From NCBI GenBank assembly GCA_949740445.1, contig CATJIF010000016.1:59292-123291 (forward strand): 64,000 nucleotides of DNA. The letters are read 5' to 3'. Below, piece after piece: positions 58,501 through 64,000 of the stretch (positions within the stretch are counted from its first letter, which is position 1; every line of letters begins with the position of its first letter). This DNA comes from an uncultured Peptostreptococcaceae bacterium. GTDB taxonomy: Bacteria; Bacillota; Clostridia; Peptostreptococcales; Anaerovoracaceae. Under the pieces are notes generated by a model. That model saw only the letters and a program-made list of their open reading frames with translations. It was not told the DNA's origin and did not search any database. Both the position numbers and the translations under genes were made by a program.

Positions 58501-59015
58501 AGCGCATGGAGCTGATCGACACGTCGCGGTTTGAATTCTGCTACATTACGGATTTCCCGATGTTTGAAATCAACGAGGAGACAGGGAAAATCGACTTTAC
58601 CCACAATCCCTTCTCCATGCCCCAGGGCGAGATGAATGCGCTGCTGCACATGAATCCGCTGGAGATTAAAGCCTATCAGTACGATATTGTCTGCAACGGT
58701 GTGGAGCTGTCTTCCGGCGCGGTGAGAAACCACCGGCCCGACGTAATGGTAAAGGCTTTCGAAATCGCAGGCTATACAGAAGAGACGGTAAAGGAGAAAT
58801 TCAGCGCCCTCTATAACGCCTTCCAGTACGGTGCGCCGCCTCACGCCGGCATGGCCCCGGGCGTGGACCGCATAGTGATGCTGCTGGCAGAAGAAGAAAA
58901 CATCCGCGAAGTCATCGCCTTCCCGCTGACCTCCAACGCCCAGGACCTGCTGTTCCATTCGCCATCCGAGGTAGAGGAAAAGCAGCTGCGGGAGGTTCAC
59001 ATCAAGCTGAGATAA
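55584..59015 (+). CDS. gatB-aspS: Fusion of amidotransferase subunit B (GatB) with aspartyl-tRNA synthetase
   Basis: One 1143-codon frame encodes both proteins. Residues 1 to about 485 are a full GatB (GLEVHVELATKTKIFCGC, CPVCMGLPGSLP, RNCGVPLIEI-like NRCGVPLIEIVTEPD, tail domain to RPETISGILKEKVD). Residues about 488-555 are an Ala/Glu/Lys/Gln-rich linker (KEEKRAKEAAAQEAAQQAEA). Residues about 565-1143 form a bacterial-type AspRS: OB anticodon domain, class II motif 2 FRDEDARQDRSPGEF near 781, GAD insertion, motif 3 GMAPGVDRIVMLL near 1090. The OB loop reads RNHGG with His598, the residue type of nondiscriminating AspRS. The fusion would charge tRNAAsn with Asp and amidate it in one complex. 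No stop or frameshift lies in the linker. Confidence 0.96.
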   Translation: MSKEYELVMGLEVHVELATKTKIFCGCSTEFGGEPNSHVCPVCMGLPGSLPVLNKSVVDYAMKAGMALNCEITRENRFDRKNYFYPDLPKDYQISQLYFPICRDGCLRFTADGQPAAIRIHEIHMEEDAGKLIHDASGTLVDYNRCGVPLIEIVTEPDFRTPGQVIAFLENLQQILKYLGVSDCKMQEGSMRADVNLSVRPAGSDKLGTRTEMKNINSLKAIRRAIEFESQRQISVIEAGGTVTQETRRWNDDEGESRAMRSKENAQDYRYFPDPDLLPVFIDEEWFDAIRQSLPELPQEKRLRYASELGLSAEKAAVITSARELAALFEGITACGQDANEAANVVAGDVLRLMKESGQPPEELSVSAEKLAAAIELVTAGKISRKSEKELIEAIFKEDVEPLGYAEEKGMIVVEDMDLISRTAQEVVAGYPASVADYKNGKAKAMDFLVGMCMRQLKGKARPETISGILKEKVDAAPMPEGFENAAPVKDKKARKEEKRAKEAAAQEAAQQAEAAKAAAATAEAAANAQDGENPQEAASAQGGESQQERRKKAFGDVSYAPIRPDNRYRNRTCADIGLSDIGCQVRLSGWIATIRNHGGIVFVDLRDHYGITQVVVSDEMISNLGRETVVCVEGEVVKRDPETVNPAIPTGQVELKAATLSVLGHSQRNLPFEVDHSTETKEDVRLKYRFLDLRNPKVHERIVLRSEVIRFLRRQMEALGFMEIQTPILANSSPEGARDYLVPSRKHKGKFYALPQAPQQFKQMLMASGFDKYFQIAPCFRDEDARQDRSPGEFYQLDFEMAFATQEDVFAVAEKVLYETFAAFTDKKVGKPPFVKIPYAEAMLKYGTDKPDLRNPLVIEDLSDFFETVDFAPFRGKIVRGIVVPGCAKKPKSFFSSMEKYATGIGMKGLGYISVKEDMSYKGPIDKFFTDEQRKEIGKRMKLKPFDVLYFISDEKALVEKYAGQIRTEVAKRMELIDTSRFEFCYITDFPMFEINEETGKIDFTHNPFSMPQGEMNALLHMNPLEIKAYQYDIVCNGVELSSGAVRNHRPDVMVKAFEIAGYTEETVKEKFSALYNAFQYGAPPHAGMAPGVDRIVMLLAEEENIREVIAFPLTSNAQDLLFHSPSEVEEKQLREVHIKLR

Positions 59016-59045
59016 TGTTTTGGCTGCGGAGGAAAAATAACACAG

Positions 59046-59074
59046 TTGACAGTAGATAGAGAATCACCGATGAA
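59046..59074 (+). promoter_or_regulatory. Possible promoter of the dehydrogenase gene
   Basis: TTGACA at 59046-59051 is perfect; the best -10 at 17 bases (GATGAA, 59069-59074) is weak. Confidence 0.35.
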
Positions 59075-59142
59075 ACAATAATGACACGGCTGCCGGAAGC
59101 GCAGGCTTTTGGCAGCCACATGGGAAAGACAGGAGGCAGGGT

Positions 59143-60213
59143 ATGAAACCATTTAAAATTGCGGCAATTCCCGGCGATGGCGTAGGCAAAGAGGTGGTCC
59201 GCGAAGGCATCCGCGTGCTGAACCACATCGCTGACATCGACGGAAGATTTTGCTTTTCCTTTACCCATCTGCCATGGGGATGCGAATACTATTTAGAAAC
59301 CGGTGCCATGATGCCGGAAGATGGCATGCAGCTGCTTTCGGAGCACGACGCCATCCTGCTGGGCGCTGTGGGTGCGCCGGGGGTTCCTGATCACATATCC
59401 CTCTGGGATCTGCTGCTTCGCATACGCAAGGGCTTCGACCAGTACGTAAACCTGCGGCCGGTGAAGCTGCTGAAAGGCGCGCCCTGTCCTCTGGCGGGGG
59501 GTTCTCCGGAAGATATTGACATGATATTCGTGCGGGAGAACAGCGAAGGGGAGTATGCGGGCAGTGGCAGCTGGCTGTATAAAGGAAAGCCCAACGAGGT
59601 GGTAATCCAGGACGGTGTATTTTCGCGCTTTGGCTGCGAACGCATTATCCGCTATGCTTACGAGCTTGCCAGAGAGAAGAAAAAGAGCTTAACCAGCATC
59701 AGCAAGGCCAATGCCCTGAATTATTCCATGGTATTCTGGGACAGCGTATTTAGAGAGGTAGGAAAGGAATTTCCCGACGTGCAAACCCACTCCTATCTGG
59801 TGGATGCGGCCAGCATGTTTATGGTAAAAGACCCGAAGCGCTTTGAAATCGTCGTTACATCCAACCTCTTCGGCGATATCCTCACCGACCTGGGGGCAGC
59901 CATCAGCGGCGGCATGGGGCTTGCTGCGGGAGCAAACCTGAACCCGGAGAAAAAATACCCATCCATGTTCGAGCCCATCCACGGCTCCGCGCCGGACATC
60001 GCTGGAAAAAACATTTCCAACCCGCTGGCGACCATCTGGGCTGTGGGGCAGATGCTGACGCACTTCGGCTATCCGCAGTGGGAAGACGCCATCGTTTCTG
60101 CCATCGAAGAAGTGCTGGTGGCAGGGGAAGGGCTGACGCCGGATCTGGGTGGCAGCGCTTCGACAACGCAGGCGGCTGATGCTGTCATCAAGCGGCTTTC
60201 CATGCAGAGGTAA
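59143..60213 (+). CDS. Tartrate/D-malate dehydrogenase-type decarboxylating dehydrogenase
   Basis: The 356-residue protein belongs to the isocitrate/isopropylmalate dehydrogenase fold: AAIPGDGVGKEV, DAILLGAVGAPGVPDHISLW, FDQYVNLRPVKLL, the catalytic Tyr-containing ENSEGEY and SNLFGDILTDLGAAISGGMG for Mg2+ and cofactor. LPWGCEYYLETGAMMPEDG is the variant of the tartrate dehydrogenase/DmlA branch rather than LeuB. Such enzymes oxidise tartrate, D-malate or isopropylmalate with NAD+ and usually decarboxylate. AGGAGG precedes the ATG. No leu genes are near. Confidence 0.87.
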   Translation: MKPFKIAAIPGDGVGKEVVREGIRVLNHIADIDGRFCFSFTHLPWGCEYYLETGAMMPEDGMQLLSEHDAILLGAVGAPGVPDHISLWDLLLRIRKGFDQYVNLRPVKLLKGAPCPLAGGSPEDIDMIFVRENSEGEYAGSGSWLYKGKPNEVVIQDGVFSRFGCERIIRYAYELAREKKKSLTSISKANALNYSMVFWDSVFREVGKEFPDVQTHSYLVDAASMFMVKDPKRFEIVVTSNLFGDILTDLGAAISGGMGLAAGANLNPEKKYPSMFEPIHGSAPDIAGKNISNPLATIWAVGQMLTHFGYPQWEDAIVSAIEEVLVAGEGLTPDLGGSASTTQAADAVIKRLSMQR

Positions 60214-60239
60214 CAGATCAGCAATTTTTCCGATACGCA

Positions 60240-60278
60240 ATAAAGCCGGGAATCTACGTTTTTAGATTCCCGGCTTTA
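60240..60278. terminator. Strong bidirectional terminator
   Basis: A sixteen-base stem (60241-60256 with 60263-60278) with a six-base loop is flanked by A- and T-rich ends, between the convergent dehydrogenase and Rpn-like fragment. Confidence 0.85.
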
Positions 60279-60287
60279 TAACTCTAT

Positions 60288-60566
60288 CTATACACTTTTA
60301 TCCACTTTCAATTGTTTCACTTCTTCAAGAGAAAGTCCTGAAATATTAACGATTTCCTCTAAGGCATATTTGCCAGCCGCCAACATACGAAGCGCAACTT
60401 CTTTCATTCCTTCTTTTAAGGTCTGGTTTCTCATATCTTCCATAGCCCGGCACATAATCTCGATTCCCTCCTTGCTCTCTTTGAAAAATCTCACTCGGTC
60501 TGCCAATATTCCATAGTACATATCTGCTGCGTCTGTACAGGATATGAAAAAGGCAAGGCAAACCAT
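60288..60566 (-). pseudogene. C-terminal remnant of an Rpn-type (PD-(D/E)XK) recombination-promoting nuclease/transposase
   Basis: The 92-codon frame matches the C-terminal tail of Rpn/PDDEXK_2 proteins: a run with SKEGIEIMCRAMEDMRNQ and then EGMKEVALRMLAAGKY and ISGLSLEEVKQLK. Intact family members are about 280-320 residues and begin with the nuclease domain, which is missing here; upstream sequence belongs to the Imm51-like gene. The start ATG at 60566 therefore probably does not represent a true gene start. A broken mobile-type gene next to an immunity gene suggests past rearrangement. Confidence 0.7.
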
Positions 60567-60588
60567 AAAGGTCTGCCTTGCCCTTTTA

Positions 60589-60942
60589 TCAATCGAATAC
60601 TGCTCTGCTGAACAGGTCTAAAATCAAAGGGGTATCCTCACATGCTTTCTTAAACCGAAGGATGAAATTGGCTAACGCCTCTGCATCTTTGGAGTAAGCG
60701 CAGAACATACTGCCTTCAGGATCAAAGTTGATTTTTTCTCGCAAGTCGGAACACTTTTCCTCTAAGAACACCAGAGCCAGACTGCTCCAGTCATAACCAT
60801 TGCCCTCAAAACCTTCGTCTGCACGAGTATCAAAAACTTTCTGCAAATACTCACCAACATTCAGACAAACAGAAGCGCTTTCTTCGTGCTGCACCCAGAA
60901 AAACGGGGCAATGTCCGTTTCAAATTGTTCTGTAATCTTCAT
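60589..60942 (-). CDS. Imm51-like immunity protein, orphan
   Basis: The 117-residue protein has the pattern of the immunity protein 51 family: HEESASVCLNVGEYLQKVFD, then FEGNGYDWSSLALVFLEEKC, PEGSMFCAYSKDAEALANFI and a helical end. Family members protect against toxins of contact-dependent or polymorphic systems. No toxin or secretion gene is seen within the window, so it may protect against toxins of neighbours, or be a remnant. ATG 60942 is preferred to the GTG/ATG at 60960 because of AAAGGA spacing; TATAAT lies at 60988-60983 on the minus strand. Confidence 0.68.
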   Translation of the reverse strand: MKITEQFETDIAPFFWVQHEESASVCLNVGEYLQKVFDTRADEGFEGNGYDWSSLALVFLEEKCSDLREKINFDPEGSMFCAYSKDAEALANFILRFKKACEDTPLILDLFSRAVFD

Positions 60943-61095
60943 TCTTTGTTTTCCTTTCAAATGTGAATTTGTCGATGCGGTTATTATATTGAACGCATGC
61001 GCATTTTCTGATAAACTACGAACTGGGGCTGCGATATGAGAACAATAGCCGAAGGGAAAATTTGTATTACTGAACGGAAAGCGATGAAATAAAGC

Positions 61096-62523
61096 TTAGC
61101 GCTGCGTTTCGGCTTTCTGCGCCCGCTTTGTTTCCTCGTAGTCCTTCAGGCTGGCGATGGCCTGCCTGGACAGCGGAATTAAGGCGATCATGTTGAAAAC
61201 CGTCATCAGGCCGACCCCTACATCGCCCAGATCCCAGACAAAGGTATAGGCTGCCAGGCCGCCGATAAACAGCATAACCAGCGCCAGAAGCTTGTAAAGC
61301 GTCTGCGATGTCCAGTTGTCGCCGAACAGGTAGGCCACGTTGGGCCGGGCGTAGAAGAGGATGCCGATAAAGGTAGAAAAGCTGAACAGCCAGAGGATGG
61401 CAGCGATAAAGATAACGCCGAAGCTGCCCATGTGATAATCCATAGAAGCCTGCAACAGATCCATGCCGGCAAGGCCGCTTGTCAGCTCTTCCGGCGTCAG
61501 AAGCATAATCATGGCCGAACAACTGCAGATGACAATGGTGTCGATAAATACGCCGAAGGCCTGCAGCAGGCCTTCTTTCGCCGGATGGCTGATGTCGGCT
61601 GCCGCAGCTGCGCAGGGGGCCGAGCCGGAGCCGGCTTCGTTGGAGAACAACCCGCGCTTGGCTCCTTGCATCAGCACCGCGCCGAAGCCGCCGGCCGCCA
61701 TCTGGCGCAGTCCGAAGGCCTCGGAAAAGATGCGCGAAAAGACCGCTGGCAGCTGGCCCGCATTTTTTACGATAACAAAGAGCGTAATCAGAAAATACAG
61801 CCCTGCCATGATGGGGACTATCACATCCAGCACTTTGACCGTAGCGTTTTTACGCAGGACAATGACAGCGGCAAACAGCACCAGCAGGAGCGTTGTGTAC
61901 AGCGGCGGAATGTGGAAGGCGTTTTCAAAGGCAGAGGATACGGAATTGCTGATCACCTGGCTGATGCCGCACCAGCAGATCAGGCCGGAAACAGCAAATA
62001 AGATGGCGATCAGCGACCGCTTGCGCCCGCTGCCCTCCTTCACAAACAAGTGATGAATGTAATAAGCCGGGCCGCCGCGGTAGCCGCCGTAGAGGGGATC
62101 TTTTTCTTTGTGGAGCTGTGCCAGTGTAGCTTCGATAAAGGCGGTGGAAGAACCTAACAGCGCGGTAATCCACATCCAGAACACCGCGCCCGCACCACCT
62201 GCGGAAATCGCGGCGACGACGCCTACCAGATTTCCCATGCCCACGCGCGTTGCCGTAGCGATAATCAGTGCCTGAAGGCCGGAAATCGAACCTTCTTCAG
62301 CGGTGGTCCGCTTTTCTACAGCCACCTTAAACATATCCGGAAACAGCCGGAAGGGCAAGAACCGGGTGCGGAAGGTAAAATACAGGCCGGAGGGAATGAG
62401 GATTAAAACCAGAAGGGAAAGCCCCAGTGAGCTGCCGCCGGGCAGGGGGATGGTAATCAGGTCGCCCCAGAGACACCCATAGGCAAAGGCAATCAGCTGC
62501 TTAAAACAGGAAACAATAAACAT
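61096..62523 (-). CDS. Alanine/glycine:cation symporter (AGCS) family protein, copy 2
   Basis: The 475-residue protein has AGCS motifs (ATATRVGMGNLVGVVAAISA near residue 90 and GLFSNEAGSGSAPCAAAAA near residue 280) and about eleven membrane spans. It differs clearly from the AGCS gene at 32862, for example in KRTTAEEGSISGLQALIIAT where that protein has GEVSGFGALCTSLSAT. AAAGGA lies about ten bases before ATG 62523. It imports Ala/Gly-type amino acids with Na+ or H+; substrate not deducible. No dedicated promoter was recognised. Confidence 0.9.
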   Translation of the reverse strand: MFIVSCFKQLIAFAYGCLWGDLITIPLPGGSSLGLSLLVLILIPSGLYFTFRTRFLPFRLFPDMFKVAVEKRTTAEEGSISGLQALIIATATRVGMGNLVGVVAAISAGGAGAVFWMWITALLGSSTAFIEATLAQLHKEKDPLYGGYRGGPAYYIHHLFVKEGSGRKRSLIAILFAVSGLICWCGISQVISNSVSSAFENAFHIPPLYTTLLLVLFAAVIVLRKNATVKVLDVIVPIMAGLYFLITLFVIVKNAGQLPAVFSRIFSEAFGLRQMAAGGFGAVLMQGAKRGLFSNEAGSGSAPCAAAAADISHPAKEGLLQAFGVFIDTIVICSCSAMIMLLTPEELTSGLAGMDLLQASMDYHMGSFGVIFIAAILWLFSFSTFIGILFYARPNVAYLFGDNWTSQTLYKLLALVMLFIGGLAAYTFVWDLGDVGVGLMTVFNMIALIPLSRQAIASLKDYEETKRAQKAETQR

Positions 62524-62705
62524 GAAATAGAGTCCTTTTCTTTTGTGAAAATGATGGGGAAATGACGGATAAGAGACAGAACGGCGCTTGTTAGCCGCAC
62601 CTGCTTTGGCGATTGACGCCTTGGCTCGTCAGCCGAAGATATCAACTTACCATACAGTATATAGCAGAAATGGAGATCTGTAAAGGGACAGATCAGGAGG
62701 AAGAA

Positions 62706-63602
62706 ATGATTGTAAGAGAAGCGCGCAGAGATGAGCTGCCGGAGCTTTTAGCGCTGTATCTGCACCTGCACGAAACGGAAATCCCGGAAAAGACGCAGCA
62801 TTTGCTCGATGTCTGGATGCAGATGACAGAGGACAGCGAGCATCACATCATCGTGGCAGAAAGCGATGGGCAGATCGCAGCTTCCTGCATTTGTGTAATT
62901 GTACCCAACCTCACCCGCAATGTGCGGCCCTATGCGCTGATCGAAAACGTAGTTGCCAGAAGGGAGCTGCGGGGGCGGGGCCTTGCCACCGCCTGCCTGC
63001 GTCGTGCGGAGGACATCGCCCGCCGGGCCGGATGCTATAAAATGATGCTTCTGACGGGTTCGAAGTCGGAAGAAATCCATCGCTTTTACCGCCAGGCCGG
63101 TTACAGCAGCGAGGAGAAAACGGCATTTGTGCGGAAGATAGAAGCACCGGAGAGAGCTTTCCTTTCATCGGAGAACGTTTCCCTTTCACAAGAAAATGAA
63201 TTTCCACCGGAGTGGAACGAAGTGACGAACAATGCAGAGGCAAACGCATTCCTGGCGCAGACGGCAGGGCTTCACGATTCGGTCATCCGGCGCATGGATT
63301 ACATCAGCGGCGCTTACGTGGACGAAGCGCGCAGCATGTACCCCATAGCCGACCAGCGGCAGCTGCGGATGTGGGTGCAGAGTCAGATGTGCGGCAATCT
63401 GTATCTGGTTTTCGAAAGGGTGAGCGCCTGCAACCTGCGGCCGCCTTTGGAAGACTGCACAGCGGAAATTTTGGACTGTACGCTGCTGTTTGAGGGCGGG
63501 CGTCTGTTTTTCTGCGACGGATGCTGTGAGGCCGCCGATTTGTCTTACGGCGGAACCTATGTGCTGGCGGAGCGGATGCGCTGGCGGTTTTTCCAGCCGT
63601 AG
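62706..63602 (+). CDS. GNAT acetyltransferase with an added C-terminal domain
   Basis: The 298-residue protein starts at ATG 62706 behind AGGAGG. Residues 1 to about 145 form a GNAT domain (ENVVARRELRGRGLATACL and IHRFYRQAGY). The remainder, about 150 residues, is unlike GNAT and includes a helix-rich part (MDYISGAYVDEARSMYP) and a strand-rich end (LDCTLLFEGGRLFFCDG) with several cysteines and aromatic residues. No domain name is known to me. Acetyltransferase activity is clear from motifs; the extra domain could bind the substrate. The DUF1848 gene follows on the same strand. Confidence 0.75.
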   Translation: MIVREARRDELPELLALYLHLHETEIPEKTQHLLDVWMQMTEDSEHHIIVAESDGQIAASCICVIVPNLTRNVRPYALIENVVARRELRGRGLATACLRRAEDIARRAGCYKMMLLTGSKSEEIHRFYRQAGYSSEEKTAFVRKIEAPERAFLSSENVSLSQENEFPPEWNEVTNNAEANAFLAQTAGLHDSVIRRMDYISGAYVDEARSMYPIADQRQLRMWVQSQMCGNLYLVFERVSACNLRPPLEDCTAEILDCTLLFEGGRLFFCDGCCEAADLSYGGTYVLAERMRWRFFQP

Positions 63603-63626
63603 AATCGAGAGAAAAAGGGGGCTGCC

Positions 63627-64000
63627 ATGATTATATCCGCTTCCCGGCGCACGGATATTCCCTGCTGGTACAGCGAGTGGATGCTGAACCGGCTGAAAGC
63701 CGGATGCGTCTATACAAGAAATCCCATGAACTATCACCAGGTATCGAAGCTTGTGCTGTCGCCCGAAACGGTGGACTGCATCGTGTTCTGGACAAAGGAT
63801 GCGCAGCCGATGGAAGACAAACTTTCGCAAATTGACGCCTTGGGATATTCCTATTACTTTCAGTTTACGATTACGCCTTACGGAACGGCGTTAGAACCGG
63901 GCCTGCGGGAAAAACAAGACATCGAGGATACGCTGATCCGCCTTTCCCGGCGCATCGGGAGGCATCGGGTGCTCTGGCGCTACGACCCGATCATCTTCGA
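63627..64000 (+). CDS. DUF1848 domain protein, 3' end outside the window
   Basis: ATG 63627 with AAAAGGGG opens a frame that runs off the right edge after about 124 codons. The start MIISASRRTDIPCWYSEWML and the later DCIVFWTKDAQPM, YYFQFTITPYG and RVLWRYDPI are characteristic of the DUF1848 family, a radical-SAM-like TIM-barrel family of unknown role that usually carries a C-terminal cysteine cluster (outside the window). It starts 25 bases after the GNAT fusion gene. Confidence 0.85.
   Translation, partial: MIISASRRTDIPCWYSEWMLNRLKAGCVYTRNPMNYHQVSKLVLSPETVDCIVFWTKDAQPMEDKLSQIDALGYSYYFQFTITPYGTALEPGLREKQDIEDTLIRLSRRIGRHRVLWRYDPIIF

Noticed and set aside
57741..59000. 419-codon minus-strand open frame
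   Set aside because: Antisense shadow of the AspRS part of the fusion gene; no family resemblance.
55584..59015. Assembly artefact joining two adjacent genes
   Set aside because: The linker is long, in frame, of sensible low-complexity protein composition, and both flanking domains are complete, which fits a real fusion better than a lost stop codon.
1..64000. tRNA or rRNA genes, CRISPR arrays, prophage or complete insertion sequences
   Set aside because: Read-through found no cloverleaf-like sequence, regularly spaced repeats, phage structural genes or intact transposase; only the Rpn remnant at 60.3 kb relates to mobility.

Overview
The window looks like a chromosomal segment of an anaerobic, peptide- and amino-acid-fermenting member of the Clostridia (Firmicutes). 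Reasons: strong AGGAGG-type ribosome binding sites, GTG starts, a T-box leader on a transamidation operon, a sigma-54 activator with a sensory N-terminus, a soluble NuoE/NuoF-type flavo-iron-sulfur complex of the electron-bifurcating kind, and many M20 peptidases, amidohydrolases and Na+-coupled amino-acid symporters. A family XIII/Anaerovoracaceae-like host is my guess only. No rRNA, tRNA, CRISPR array or intact insertion sequence was seen.

Layout. 1-4.8 kb: partial yaaA (minus), then a MalY/PatB-type C-S lyase, a D-aminoacylase-type amidohydrolase and an M20D amidohydrolase, ended by a terminator. 4.9-10.9 kb: a three-gene operon encoding a NuoE-like subunit, a NuoF/HydB-like subunit and a 1167-residue fusion (2Fe-2S, GltD/NfnB-like FAD/NADPH module, ferredoxin clusters, formate-dehydrogenase-like end without an active site). 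It best resembles a Sporomusa-type bifurcating transhydrogenase (StnABC). 11-16.3 kb: TraX-like protein, GNAT, a WYL regulator beside a YciI-like gene with a 35-bp palindrome, an XRE regulator and an IlvD/Edd dehydratase. 16.3-23.1 kb: a more A+T-rich accessory stretch with a startless gene remnant, small secreted and membrane proteins, an ECF sigma factor with a DUF4367 membrane partner, an NTF2-like protein and a GNAT.

23.4-34.3 kb is a peptide/amide catabolic block on one strand: M20 peptidase, RocB-like, YtcJ-like amidohydrolase, second RocB-like, M20D, SNF symporter, AGCS symporter. 34.3-38.6 kb: MarR regulator and a heterodimeric ABC exporter with an asymmetric pair of ATP sites. 38.7-46.8 kb (minus): a complete OppABCDF/DppABCDF peptide importer and, upstream, a sigma-54 enhancer-binding protein. 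A near-perfect -24/-12 promoter precedes the binding-protein gene, and an identical 19-bp motif occurs upstream of both that promoter and the activator gene. Peptides imported by this system would feed the peptidases encoded elsewhere in the window.

47-53.3 kb: pyruvate kinase, TSUP permease, isochorismatase-like hydrolase, membrane XRE regulator, two O6-alkylguanine transferase-family genes, an MBL-fold hydrolase and a YbaK deacylase. 53.4-59 kb: T-box leader, gatC, gatA and a single 1143-residue gene fusing GatB to aspartyl-tRNA synthetase, in effect a covalently joined Asn-transamidation machine. 59.1-64 kb: tartrate/D-malate dehydrogenase-type enzyme, a broken Rpn-type gene, an orphan Imm51 immunity gene, a second AGCS symporter, a GNAT fusion and a partial DUF1848 gene.
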